Below, in pieces: positions 8,179 to 20,103 of a stretch of DNA of 40,031 nt. Both the position numbers and the translations under genes were made by a program. The DNA lies in assembly GCA_021414065.1 (NCBI GenBank), contig JAIOPE010000067.1:1-40031 (forward strand). Reading direction: 5' to 3'. The notes below the pieces were generated by a model. It ran no database searches, had not been told where the DNA came from, and saw only the letters and a list, made by a program, of their open reading frames with translations. How positions within the stretch are numbered: position 1 is the stretch's first letter; every line of letters begins with the position of its first letter. Source of the DNA: Planctomycetota bacterium (lineage in GTDB: Bacteria; Planctomycetota; JAJSAM01; JAJVHW01).

Positions 8179-9927
8179 GTGGCAAAGGCGCTCGGAATCG
8201 ACATCGGATGGCACGCGTGCAAGGTCGCCGTCGTGGACGGCGGCCCGAAGGGCGCGCGGCTCGTTCGCTATGCAGAGGTGGCGTACGACGCGCCGCAGGG
8301 TCAGGACCCCAGCGAAGAGGTCATCGTGGCCGCGCTGCGTCGTGCCCTGTCGGACGCGAAGGGTCCGAAGGGGGCGGCGAGCTTCGCCGTGCCCGCCGAG
8401 CAGTGCATCCTCCGCGAGATCACGGTGCCGTTCGACAACGACGACCAGATCGCGAAGGTCGTGAAGTTCGAGTTCGAACCGCACCTGCACCAGGGCGCCA
8501 TCGAAGACGTCGTGCTGGACTTCGTCCGCACCGGGCCGGCCCGCGCCGGTTCCCGCGTGCTCTGCATCGCGGCGCTGAAGACGCTCATCCGGGCACGGCT
8601 CGCGCGCCTGACCGCGGTCGGCGTGGACCCGCTCCACCTCGACGTGGACGTGGCGGCGCTGTTCAACGTCGCGAAGCAGTCCGGCGCCCTGGAGGAACAC
8701 CCGAACTGCCTCGTCATCGACATCGGTGCCCGCACCACGAAGGCGGTCGCGATCCGTGACGGTCAGCTCCGCGTCGCCCGCTCGATCCGCCTCGGCGCGA
8801 AGGGCGCCGACGCCCGCCTCGACGCGCAGTTCGACGGCGACCGCGACGCCGCGCGCCGCGCCCTCGAGACGGCAACGGGTGTCGAGAGTCTCGCCGCACC
8901 GGCCGCAGGCTCTGACGGGCCGTCAACTGTCGAGATCGTGGCGTCGGTCCACGAAGTCGAGGCAGCCGTGGCGCGCGCGGTGCAGGACGACTTCCTGTCG
9001 CGCGTGCTCCGCGAGACGCAGCGGTCGTTGCCGGCGACGAGCACCGACAAACCGCTCACCCGCGTGTTCCTGACCGGCGGCGGCGCCCGTCATCCGAGGG
9101 CCCGCGAACGCATCGCGGCGCACTTCGGCGTCGAGGTCGCGGATCTGCCGGTGTTCGCGAAGATCGAACACAAACTGCCGCCGAGCGACGCCGCGCGGAT
9201 TGCAACCTCCGGGGCGGTGGCGATCGGCACCGCGCTGAAGGTGATGGGCGTCGACGACGGCGATGTGGACCTGCGACAGGAGGAGTTCCGCTTCTCGCGC
9301 ACGTTCGACCGGGTGAAGACCGCGCTGGCGATCGGCTCGACCCTGCTCTTCTTCGGCGTCTTCCTCGCGGTGCTCGAGAGCCACCTGAAGTACACGAAGG
9401 TCCAACTGGACGCAGCGCAGCTCAAGCGCACGATGGTGAAGGAACTCGAGACCGACGTCTTCGCCGCGTACTCGCAGGTTCCGAAGCCGCGTCCGCGCGT
9501 CGGATCGGCGGACAGCGACGCGACGATGTACTTCGCCCAGTCGAAGGCCTACGTGAAGACGATCCAGGGCCATCTGAAGAACGAGCTCGGACTTGCGACG
9601 GACGTGCCGCCGATCCGCTCCTGCCTCGAGATCTGGACCGCCGTGACGAAGGGCCTGCAGGACGCGCGCGACAAGGAGAAGGTCGAGTTCCTGCTCGTCA
9701 AGGACGAGCGGTACTGGCAGGACCGTGGCGATCTCACGGTGGTGGTCGGCGACCTGCCCGACGGCGACCGCATCGCAAAGCAGTTGCGGCTTCGCAAGGA
9801 GATCATCAGCGACGTCGAGATCGGCGCGCCGAAGGCCACGAAGGACGGCAAGCAGGAGATCACGCTCAAGATGCGGTTCAAGGAGAAGACGCAGGAGACT
9901 CCCGGCGCCGCGGAGGCCGTGAAATGA
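8179..9927 (+). CDS. PilM-like actin-fold protein fused to a PilN-like membrane part (GspL-like)
   Basis: A 582-residue protein starting at GTG 8179 with GAGGAG at 8163-8168. Residues 1-360 have the actin-like ATPase fold of PilM: GIDIG at 6-10, VIDIGARTTK at 179-188 and LTGGGARHP at 298-306. A transmembrane helix at about 382-399 leads to an outside domain of about 180 residues with a coiled start. In type IV pilus systems PilM is cytoplasmic and PilN is a separate one-helix protein; here the two seem joined, as in GspL of type II secretion. The next gene overlaps by ATGA and supplies a PilO/GspM-like partner. No pilus ATPase, pilin or secretin gene is in the window, so the role could be pilus assembly, type II secretion or something derived from them. 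Confidence 0.8.
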   Translation: MAKALGIDIGWHACKVAVVDGGPKGARLVRYAEVAYDAPQGQDPSEEVIVAALRRALSDAKGPKGAASFAVPAEQCILREITVPFDNDDQIAKVVKFEFEPHLHQGAIEDVVLDFVRTGPARAGSRVLCIAALKTLIRARLARLTAVGVDPLHLDVDVAALFNVAKQSGALEEHPNCLVIDIGARTTKAVAIRDGQLRVARSIRLGAKGADARLDAQFDGDRDAARRALETATGVESLAAPAAGSDGPSTVEIVASVHEVEAAVARAVQDDFLSRVLRETQRSLPATSTDKPLTRVFLTGGGARHPRARERIAAHFGVEVADLPVFAKIEHKLPPSDAARIATSGAVAIGTALKVMGVDDGDVDLRQEEFRFSRTFDRVKTALAIGSTLLFFGVFLAVLESHLKYTKVQLDAAQLKRTMVKELETDVFAAYSQVPKPRPRVGSADSDATMYFAQSKAYVKTIQGHLKNELGLATDVPPIRSCLEIWTAVTKGLQDARDKEKVEFLLVKDERYWQDRGDLTVVVGDLPDGDRIAKQLRLRKEIISDVEIGAPKATKDGKQEITLKMRFKEKTQETPGAAEAVK

Positions 9928-10493
9928 GCGACGACAACGCGACCGCTCCGGGCGAGATCGACGCCCTGAAGTGGTACGTGTGGGGCATGGTGATCGTGTC
10001 GGCCGTCGGAGGAGGGTTCCTCTGGTGGAACGGCAAGCGCACCGACACGATGCGCGCGCAGGTCGAGTCGGCCAGGAAGGCGCTGCCTGACATCGCCGAG
10101 GGCAAGCACGAGATCCGCGCGATGCTCGACGTCTACAAGAAGAACAAGGAAGACGAGGCCCGCGAGTCGCCGCTGACGTGGTTCCAGCTCTGCTGGAAGG
10201 CCCATGGAATCGACAACGCGCAGATCCAGCTCGATCAGTGGAAGGACCCGCCCGACGTCGGCCCCGACGGCAAGTACGTCGAGGAGAAGATCGGGATGAA
10301 GTTCTCCAGTCGCACGCCGCTCCGCCGCGACCAGATCGGCCGGCTCATCCACGAGATCGAACACCGGAGCACGCGCCTGCGCGTCCTCACGCTGCAGGTT
10401 CGCCGGTCGGGCCGCGACGACACGCTCGGCAACGACGAGTGGACCGGGCAGTGCGAGGTCGCGTACCGGTACCCGAAGGTCCCGAACGAGTAG
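9924..10493 (+). CDS. PilO/GspM-like one-helix membrane protein
   Basis: A 189-residue protein starting in the ATGA overlap with the PilM-like gene. A short cytoplasmic tail precedes one hydrophobic helix at about 18-35, then a coiled segment to about 75 and a compact domain to the end. That topology is shared by PilO and GspM, which pair with PilN or GspL on the outer side of the inner membrane. Sequence similarity is too low to tell these families apart by eye; the assignment depends mainly on topology and the upstream partner. Confidence 0.6.
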   Translation: MSDDNATAPGEIDALKWYVWGMVIVSAVGGGFLWWNGKRTDTMRAQVESARKALPDIAEGKHEIRAMLDVYKKNKEDEARESPLTWFQLCWKAHGIDNAQIQLDQWKDPPDVGPDGKYVEEKIGMKFSSRTPLRRDQIGRLIHEIEHRSTRLRVLTLQVRRSGRDDTLGNDEWTGQCEVAYRYPKVPNE

Positions 10494-10504
10494 GACTGAC
10501 TCCG

Positions 10505-11815
10505 TCAGTCCCGCAGGGAAACCGTGGCCGCGAACGTGCGTCCGTCGCCGCGGCGGAGGGCGCAGTCGAGCGCCGCGCGTGGGTCGGGCGTCAACTTCCC
10601 CTCGAACGCCTTTTTGCCGTTCAGCTCGATCCGGACCGACTTCGTGAAGTCGAGCATCGGCGTCGCGAGGAGCACGTCGAGCTTCGCGACGTGCTCGGAC
10701 GTCACGCGCACGGTTTGACCGTCGATCGTTCCGGTGACACGTGCGGCGGGGCCGAACGGATTGAAGTCGCCCGCCGGGACGTCCGCAGCGCGGAGCCAGA
10801 ACGCGTCGCCGCGCGCGCCGCCGACGAAGTCGTGCGTGAACGACTTCGGGTACGGGTCGCGCACTTTCGCAGCCATGAGCGGCCAGATCTCGCCGAACCG
10901 CGGGAACACGCCCTCCATGTGCTTGCCGCCCTCGGTCGGGCGGAAGTCCACGGTGCCGCCGGCGGCTTTCAAGTCGTCGGCGGCACCCTTCGCCTGCGCG
11001 AACGGGCAGGTGGGGTCCGCGGTGCCGTGGAGGACGAACACCGGCACGGGCACGACGTTCCCCAGGAGCTTCCGCACGTGGAAGGTGACGGCGCCGACGG
11101 GCGCGACCGACGCCCAACGGTCCGGCGCATGCTGCCCGAGCCACCACGCCCAGAACCCCGTCTGCGAGATGCCCTGCACGTGGACTCGGTCCGGGTCGAT
11201 CGGCCACCGGAGCGACGCATCGCGGACGGCGTCGAGCAGCACGGTCGCGACCGAGTCCAGATTCGGCTCGTCCGGCTTCCGTCGCGGTGTCGCCCACGCG
11301 TCGTAGCGCTTGTCGGCAGTCAGCTTCTCGATCGCGTTCGTGCGGACGTACACCACGTCGTTGCGCGCGCCCGACACGTCGAGCCACGTCTCCATGACGC
11401 CCTCGAAGTCCTTCGTCCCCTTGCCGGTGAAACTCCCGTGCCCCGGGTCGAGGACGAGGGGCACGAGCCCCTTGGGGCGCTCCTTCGGAACGAGCGCCGA
11501 GTACGTCCATATCTCGCCGAGCGACCGGAACTCGACGCCGTGCACGAACCCGGCTTTCCACGCGTCACCGGGAGTCGCTGCGCGGACCGTGTCTTCGACC
11601 TCCTTCGCGGAGAGCTTCGCCGCCACGGCGGCAACGCTCTTCCACGCCTTCTCGCGCCCCGCGTCGTCCGTCGCGCGGAGGTACGCGCGGAACCCGGCGA
11701 CGGCCTTCTTCATCTCGTCGATGGAGACGTCGGCGCGGGCGTCCGCGAGGGGAGCGGGCGATCCGGCGAGGGCCCAGACGACTCCGAAAGAGAGCAGCAG
11801 ACGGAACGCGCGCAT
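10505..11815 (-). CDS. Exported alpha/beta hydrolase (esterase/PHB-depolymerase-like)
   Basis: A 436-residue secreted or periplasmic hydrolase. A signal peptide (hydrophobic about 4-18, cleavage near ADA-RA at 25-28) precedes a helical region to about 80. The catalytic domain shows the nucleophile elbow GISQTG with Ser217, the acid in HGTAD (Asp267) and a late His299 in EGGKH. This is the layout of PHB-depolymerase and dienelactone-hydrolase-like esterases. The substrate cannot be read from sequence. A beta-rich tail of about 100 residues follows the catalytic part. ATG 11815 has GGGAGG at 11821-11826. The gene starts 23 bases after the carB stop on the same strand, so it may be read through from carB. 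Confidence 0.82.
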   Translation of the reverse strand: MRAFRLLLSFGVVWALAGSPAPLADARADVSIDEMKKAVAGFRAYLRATDDAGREKAWKSVAAVAAKLSAKEVEDTVRAATPGDAWKAGFVHGVEFRSLGEIWTYSALVPKERPKGLVPLVLDPGHGSFTGKGTKDFEGVMETWLDVSGARNDVVYVRTNAIEKLTADKRYDAWATPRRKPDEPNLDSVATVLLDAVRDASLRWPIDPDRVHVQGISQTGFWAWWLGQHAPDRWASVAPVGAVTFHVRKLLGNVVPVPVFVLHGTADPTCPFAQAKGAADDLKAAGGTVDFRPTEGGKHMEGVFPRFGEIWPLMAAKVRDPYPKSFTHDFVGGARGDAFWLRAADVPAGDFNPFGPAARVTGTIDGQTVRVTSEHVAKLDVLLATPMLDFTKSVRIELNGKKAFEGKLTPDPRAALDCALRRGDGRTFAATVSLRD

Positions 11816-11838
11816 CCGCACCTCCCGGTGAGCCGCGG

Positions 11839-15081
<3,243 letters not shown>

Positions 15082-15208
15082 TCGGGTCGTCCTCGTGGGT
15101 GAGAAGTCCGGCGAGTCTCGGGCCGGGCGGCGGCGCCGACCGAGTCAATTGCCGGGACGTGCAGTATCGGGTGCGGGGGCGACGTTCTGCCGACGTCGGT
15201 AGACGCGA

Positions 15209-16657
15209 CTACGGCGCGGCCGGTGGCGTCGAACCGCCGTCCCGCGGACCGCGGTCTCCGCCCGGTCCGCGCCCGCGGCGGCGGCCCCGAGAACGCTCGC
15301 CGGATCGCTCGCCCGGCGCGCGGGGTGCGCCCGGGCCGACTTCGCCGCCGGGGCCCGCGTCGCGGGGCGGGTTGTCGCCGCGGGGCCTGCCGTCGTCGCG
15401 CGAGGGCCGTGGGCCGCGCGGGCCACCCTCGGGACGTCGGCCGGGACCCTGCGGACCGGGGCCGCGGCCCTGCTGCGGAGCGCCGGGACTGCCCCGCCGC
15501 GGCGGGCCGCCCGGGCGCGGGCCGCCGGGGCCCCTGCCGCGACCGTCACCGCGGCCGTCACCGCGACCGTCTCGGCCGGGGCGCGAGTCGCCGCCGCGAT
15601 TCGCGGGGCCACGGCCGTCACCGCCACGGCCCTCGCCCCCGCGCCCGCCGCCGCTACCTCGCTCGCCCGGTCGAGGGCCGTCCGGCAGCTTGGCCTCCGG
15701 GAGCGAATCGAGGAGTTGCTCGACGGTGCGCGGTGCGACGGGCGCGACTGGTTCCTTCGGCGTAGACAGGTCGTACGAGCCGTCGTCCGAATCGCCCTCG
15801 ATGTCGTCGTCGTTCGCCTTGTCGCTTGCGTCGCGTCGCGGCTCGGACCGGGGCCCGTCGCCCGGCTCGATGTCGGCGCCGAAGTCGTCGTGCCTCGAAG
15901 CGCGTGCGGCCGCGCGACCTGCGACGGCCGCGTCGGTGCCGGCGGATCCTGCGTAGTCGCCGCCGACGGAGCCGGCGTTTCCGCTGCCGACCGGGGCGGA
16001 TTGACCGCCGCCGGTCGGGGCGCCGAACGCGGCTGGCCTGGGGCGACTCCGCGACTTCTTGCGTCCACGGTCCTCCGACCGCCGCTGGCCCGGGTAGTAC
16101 TCGACTGCCGGAGTGACGGACGGCGCGGGGGCCGCCGCAGCCGCGGCGCCTGCGTCGTCGGCGGGGACCGGCTCGGGCGGCACCTCCACGAGGATCACGG
16201 AAGCGGGCGTGGGGGGCGCGACGGCGCCATCGGCGCTTGCTGCAGTGTCGCCGCTCGCGGCCGCATCGGTTGGCACGACCACGGGGACTCGCAGCACGAG
16301 CGGAGCCTCGTCGTCGAGCGGGCCGGGCTGGGCCTCGACGACGATCTTCCGCGCGATGAGATCCCGCGGCTTCGACAGGTTCCGCACGCGCTGGCGGTAG
16401 GACCATCCGAGGAAGTCGCGGTGCAGTTCGTCCCGGGCGGCGGCGATTTCGGCGTCGGTGGCGGCGGGGTGCGGCTTCGCCGCCTCGGTGAAGAACGAGC
16501 ACCGCCGTCCGATGAACAGCGGGCAGTCGAGCATGTGGACCACGCCGAGGTCGGTCCGACAGATGTCGCTCGCCTCGGGCGGGTCGGAACTGCGGTCCGC
16601 AGCCCGGTGGAGGTTGTGGAGGCAGCTCTCGGGCGGAGGGAGATCCGTGTCGGACAT
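15209..16657 (-). CDS. Cys-motif protein with a long disordered RGG-rich tail
   Basis: A 482-residue protein. The N-terminal 110 residues hold four cysteines (12, 33, 45, 53) that could bind zinc or an iron-sulfur cluster, and a basic helical part. Residues about 125-330 are Ala/Pro/Gly/Asp-rich linker. Residues about 330-475 are dominated by Gly, Arg and Pro with many RGG, RGR and GRGD-type repeats, as in RNA-binding disordered tails. I recognise no catalytic domain. ATG 16657 is the first start that leaves the Cys-rich part intact; the 99 codons upstream in the same frame look non-coding. Arg/Gly tails suggest RNA contact or condensate formation, but this is inference. TAACCT on the minus strand, ten bases before the ATG, is a weak -10 candidate. 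Confidence 0.7.
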   Translation of the reverse strand: MSDTDLPPPESCLHNLHRAADRSSDPPEASDICRTDLGVVHMLDCPLFIGRRCSFFTEAAKPHPAATDAEIAAARDELHRDFLGWSYRQRVRNLSKPRDLIARKIVVEAQPGPLDDEAPLVLRVPVVVPTDAAASGDTAASADGAVAPPTPASVILVEVPPEPVPADDAGAAAAAAPAPSVTPAVEYYPGQRRSEDRGRKKSRSRPRPAAFGAPTGGGQSAPVGSGNAGSVGGDYAGSAGTDAAVAGRAAARASRHDDFGADIEPGDGPRSEPRRDASDKANDDDIEGDSDDGSYDLSTPKEPVAPVAPRTVEQLLDSLPEAKLPDGPRPGERGSGGGRGGEGRGGDGRGPANRGGDSRPGRDGRGDGRGDGRGRGPGGPRPGGPPRRGSPGAPQQGRGPGPQGPGRRPEGGPRGPRPSRDDGRPRGDNPPRDAGPGGEVGPGAPRAPGERSGERSRGRRRGRGPGGDRGPRDGGSTPPAAP

Positions 16658-16875
16658 CGAACCTGGGAGGTTAGTGGCCGTCCGAGAATAACTGACACAC
16701 TTGGTCACGCGGCCTGCGGTCGTAGAGTCGCGAACGCGCGATGCATGAGAGTGCAAGCCGCGCGCCGGCTTCGCCGCTGCTACTCCCGTTTCGCCGTGAC
16801 TGGCCGGCTGCTGCGTTGGGCTCGGCGCGCAACTCGCTCCGTGGAGTCGAGCCTCCGCGTTCGGCGTTCGCCGCG

Positions 16876-16910
16876 CGAAGCTGGCTGCACGAAGCTGGCC
16901 GCACGAAGCG
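16876..16910. repeat. Two-and-a-half tandem copies of a 14-base unit
   Basis: CGAAGCTGGCTGCA (16876-16889) is followed by CGAAGCTGGCCGCA (16890-16903), one base different, and a partial third copy CGAAGCG. It lies in the 295-base divergent gap (16658-16952), which otherwise holds only weak promoter-like signals and a small inverted repeat CTGCC-ACG-GGCAG at 16921-16933. Confidence 0.6.
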
Positions 16911-16952
16911 ACCTTGTTCCCTGCCACGGGCAGCGCCGACACTTGCGGTGCC

Positions 16953-17540
16953 ATGCCCCCCGAAGACCCCCCGAACGTCGGATCGCCCCCCGCCGGCCGG
17001 CTCGTGGGCGGCGACCGGAACGCGACGAAAGCGAGGGTCTACGTCGAGGAGCGCGACGGCCGCCGCGTGGCGGTGAAGACGTCGGTCGGAGCGGGGTTCG
17101 TCGCGCGCTGGCTCCTGCGGCGGGAGTCCCGGATCTTCGCGGCGCTGCCTCCGCTCGGCTGCGTGCCCAGCGTGCTCGAGACGCGCCCCGACCGCGTGGT
17201 CACCGCGTGGGTGGACGGGACCGAGCTCTTCGACCTGCGGCTCGACGGGTTCACGGAGGCTCAGGCCGCCGCGCTTGAGGCTGCGATCGCAGAGTTGCAC
17301 GCAGCGGGGTTCGCGCACGGCGATCTCGGCCGCCACGACGTGATCTTCCGCCCCGACGGCGGCGTGACGTTCATCGACTTCGCCACGGCTGTGGGTCCGG
17401 CGTGCCCGCGCCTGCTCTGGCGGGTCCTCCTGCCGTTCTGGAAGCGGACCGACCGGGGCCGCGTGGCGCGCCTCGTCGAGCGCTATCGGAAGATCCACCG
17501 CGAGCGGAACGCCCGTCGCGCGGCTACTCGCGTCCGATGA
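16953..17540 (+). CDS. Small kinase-like protein (LPS-kinase/RIO-like fold)
   Basis: A 195-residue protein that keeps the kinase core in compact form: VAVK with Lys42, an RRES glutamate at 58, HGDL with catalytic Asp124, and IDF with metal-binding Asp142. The Asn after the catalytic loop is replaced by Asp129. Compact kinases of this type include the KdkA/WaaP lipopolysaccharide kinases and RIO/Bud32-like proteins. The C-terminus is very basic. Neighbouring genes encode an ArnT-type glycosyltransferase and a membrane methyltransferase, so a role in modifying lipid or polysaccharide is plausible but not shown. Its stop overlaps the end of the convergent ArnT gene by 17 bases. Confidence 0.75.
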   Translation: MPPEDPPNVGSPPAGRLVGGDRNATKARVYVEERDGRRVAVKTSVGAGFVARWLLRRESRIFAALPPLGCVPSVLETRPDRVVTAWVDGTELFDLRLDGFTEAQAAALEAAIAELHAAGFAHGDLGRHDVIFRPDGGVTFIDFATAVGPACPRLLWRVLLPFWKRTDRGRVARLVERYRKIHRERNARRAATRVR

Positions 17541-19383
17541 GAACGAGGGCGGCGTCGTTCGTCCGCGGGTCGTCGATGATCACGCGGGTGCCCTCCGGGA
17601 GGCCCTTCGACGGCAGTCGGGAGCGCTCCAGGACGAAGTAGACGGGCCCGGTCGTCGCGCGCAGGAGCGAGAGCGCGTCGGCCGGCCGGACCGTCGCGAC
17701 CACGCTGCGCTCGCAGATCCAGTTCGCGGCGAAGTCGGTTCCGCCGAGGTCGAACAGCGGGGCGTCGCCGATCCTGCCGCGGACGGTCTCGAGGAACGGA
17801 CGCCGGGCGTAGAGCGCGTTGTTGAAGGGGATGTACACGCACACGATGGCCGCGAGCAACCCGGCGCACAGGACGAGCACGCCCCGCGCGACCGCCCGGA
17901 AAGCGCGCGCGCGCCAGAGCGTGACTCCCGCAACGACGAGCGCGATCCCGGCCGCGACGCCACCGGCGGCGCACCACGTAGGAAGCGCGCCGCGCGCTGC
18001 GTCCCAGCCGGTCCAGACCCTTCCGGCAAGTTCCCCGCGCCCGACGGCGGTGACGGCGCCGAGCAGCAGCAACGCCGCACCGCCGACGATCCCGACGACC
18101 GCGAGTCCGCGCAGTCCCCAGCGGACAGCCGAGGCGGTCAGTCGGCTCGCGTCGGCGGCGAGTGTCGGCGCGATGCGGCTGATCAGCAGAGCGGCGGCCG
18201 GGTACACCGGCACGAGGTAGAGGTCGCGTTTCGCGAGCGAGATCGACATCACCACGAGCGGGGCGACGACCCAAGCCATCGCGAAGCGGTCGGCTGCGCG
18301 GCGCTCCGGGGCTCGGAAGCGGGACCACGCCCACACCGCGGCCGGCAGGAGGAAGGTCCAGGGCATCAGGCCGAGCGGGAACGCCTTCGCGTAGAACCAC
18401 CACGGCTCGAGCTTGTCCACCTGACCGGCGGCGTGTTCGACACCCTGACCGAACGCGAGCGCGTGGACGTAGTCCCACCCTTCGGGCGCTTGTCGCGCGG
18501 CGGCTACGGCCCAGGCGAGTCCGGGGAGGAACACGAGCGGTGCGAGCGCCCATCGCCACGTGGCGAGCGCGGACCAACGACTGCGCCAGATCCCGGTCAG
18601 CACCACGAACGCGGCGAGGCGCGCGGCGAAGAGCGCCTTGGACGCTCCTGGCGAGAGCACGCCGGGCTCCACGGCGAAGGCCAGGGCCGCGCTGCCGAGG
18701 ACCCAGCGCCACCACGGCGTGCGCGACCACGAGTCGTCCCAGATGAGGGCGACGAGTGCGGCCGCACCGGGGATGGCGATCGCCGCCGGGCCCTTCACCA
18801 TCACGCCGCAGCCGGTCGCGAGGAACCCGACGACCGTCCACCGCGTGCGGGCGCCGGCTGCGTCGGACGTCGTCGCACGGACGAACGCATAGGCGGCGAG
18901 GGTGGTCCAAAGCGAGAGGAAGCCGTCGAGGTTCCCGCGTGTGGCGAGGAAGTAGTACTCCTCCGACGTCAGCAGGACGAGTGCCGCCGTCCACGCGGCG
19001 AGCCGACCCCAGAAGCGATGCGCCAGGTCGAACACCAGCGCGGCGGACACCGCGCCGCCGAGGACTCCGGGCAGCATCGACGCCAGCGTCCACGAGAGGC
19101 CGAGGGCGTTTGCGGCGGCCGCGAGCCAGAAGAAGCCGGGCGGCTTGTGCGTGTACGTGGCGCCGTTCAGGCGGCAGACGAACCAGTCGCCCGTGACGGC
19201 GAACTCCCGGGCGACCGCGAGGTAGCGGTGCTCGTCGGTCTTCGAGATCTCGCGGCCCGCGACGCCGAGCGCGAGGACGGCGATCGACGCCAGGAACACG
19301 ACGAGCAGCGTGCGCGCGCCCGACGACGGGGCGGCTGCGGCAGACGCTGTGGCGTCGGGCTTCAGAATGCCGGGCTCTTCCAC
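17524..19383 (-). CDS. ArnT/PMT-family membrane glycosyltransferase (GT-C)
   Basis: A 619-residue protein with about 12 hydrophobic helices. The first outside loop has the catalytic KTDEHRY (Asp50, Glu51) followed by the THKPPGFFW motif near 78-86. Both are typical of ArnT and related GT-C enzymes, which transfer a sugar from a polyprenyl-phosphate carrier to lipid A or protein. The final 100 residues form a soluble domain. I use GTG 19383, the only start codon between the previous stop and the first helix. It lies inside the methyltransferase gene (22-base overlap), so the two are probably translated together. No Shine-Dalgarno sequence is visible. The acceptor is unknown. Confidence 0.88.
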   Translation of the reverse strand: MEEPGILKPDATASAAAAPSSGARTLLVVFLASIAVLALGVAGREISKTDEHRYLAVAREFAVTGDWFVCRLNGATYTHKPPGFFWLAAAANALGLSWTLASMLPGVLGGAVSAALVFDLAHRFWGRLAAWTAALVLLTSEEYYFLATRGNLDGFLSLWTTLAAYAFVRATTSDAAGARTRWTVVGFLATGCGVMVKGPAAIAIPGAAALVALIWDDSWSRTPWWRWVLGSAALAFAVEPGVLSPGASKALFAARLAAFVVLTGIWRSRWSALATWRWALAPLVFLPGLAWAVAAARQAPEGWDYVHALAFGQGVEHAAGQVDKLEPWWFYAKAFPLGLMPWTFLLPAAVWAWSRFRAPERRAADRFAMAWVVAPLVVMSISLAKRDLYLVPVYPAAALLISRIAPTLAADASRLTASAVRWGLRGLAVVGIVGGAALLLLGAVTAVGRGELAGRVWTGWDAARGALPTWCAAGGVAAGIALVVAGVTLWRARAFRAVARGVLVLCAGLLAAIVCVYIPFNNALYARRPFLETVRGRIGDAPLFDLGGTDFAANWICERSVVATVRPADALSLLRATTGPVYFVLERSRLPSKGLPEGTRVIIDDPRTNDAALVLIGRE

Positions 19384-19982
19384 GCCAGCACGACGAAGAA
19401 CACCGTGAGCGAGACGACCATCAGCAGTTCCTCGTTCTTGCTGAAGTTCGCCCACTTCCACGAACCGCGGCGATTCGCGTAGGGCCGGATCGCAGGGAAG
19501 ATCGCCGGCACGGCGTCGAAGTACTCGCGGAACGGCTGGCCGTGGACCTCTTCGAGCCGCTTCGGCTCGACCCGCTCCTTGCGGGGGAGATAGTAGAAGA
19601 AGAACACCGCGTAGCCGACGGCGAGCACGATCAGGTTCGAGTAGTAGGGCATCGGCGCCGCGATCGCGACGCCCGTCAGGATCAGGAGCCGGCCCAGATA
19701 GAGCGGGTTTCGAACGCGAGCGTACGGGCCCCCCGTGATGAGCTCCTTCGTCTTCACGAGGTACCCGGCGGCCCACACGCGGAGGCTCTCGCCGAGCGCC
19801 GTGAACGCGAGGCCGACCGCCCACTCGATCCGGCTCGGCTTGCCGAACCACGCGAGCCCCGCGGCCACCGCCCAGACGACCACGAGGCGTACGACGCCCA
19901 GCGCCCGGTTGCGACCGGAGTCCTGGTCGGGTCGGGGCGCAGGCTTCGATGCCCTGGCGGCGGCGTCTGGAGTTCCGGTCAT
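19362..19982 (-). CDS. Isoprenylcysteine carboxyl-methyltransferase/PEMT-like membrane protein
   Basis: A 206-residue membrane protein with four to five hydrophobic helices. It has the family signature GGPYARVRNPLYLG (about 84-97) and the later EEVHGQPFREYF (about 144-155), which bind S-adenosylmethionine in isoprenylcysteine and phospholipid methyltransferases. Bacterial members often have unknown substrates. ATG 19982 has AGAGGA five bases upstream; a longer in-frame start would run into the non-coding gap. The overlap with the ArnT gene suggests both act on the same envelope lipid or polyprenol pathway, as an inference. Confidence 0.85.
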   Translation of the reverse strand: MTGTPDAAARASKPAPRPDQDSGRNRALGVVRLVVVWAVAAGLAWFGKPSRIEWAVGLAFTALGESLRVWAAGYLVKTKELITGGPYARVRNPLYLGRLLILTGVAIAAPMPYYSNLIVLAVGYAVFFFYYLPRKERVEPKRLEEVHGQPFREYFDAVPAIFPAIRPYANRRGSWKWANFSKNEELLMVVSLTVFFVVLAWKSPAF

Positions 19983-20055
19983 GGGAGTCCTCTTCTCGGC
20001 TGATGTTCCGTCGTGATGGACGCACTCTGGGCCGTCCGCGCGCCCGTCCTGCGTG

Positions 20056-20080
20056 AAAAAGACCGTGCAGGATATGCACG
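20056..20080 (-). terminator. Intrinsic terminator of the sensor-kinase operon
   Basis: On the minus strand CGTGCA-TATCC-TGCACG (20080-20064) forms a six-base-pair hairpin, followed after GTC by five T residues (20060-20056). It lies 24 bases after the histidine kinase stop at 20104 and before the methyltransferase gene, so it separates the two operons. Confidence 0.6.
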
Positions 20081-20103
20081 ATGGTTGCATCGCGTGCCCG
20101 ATA

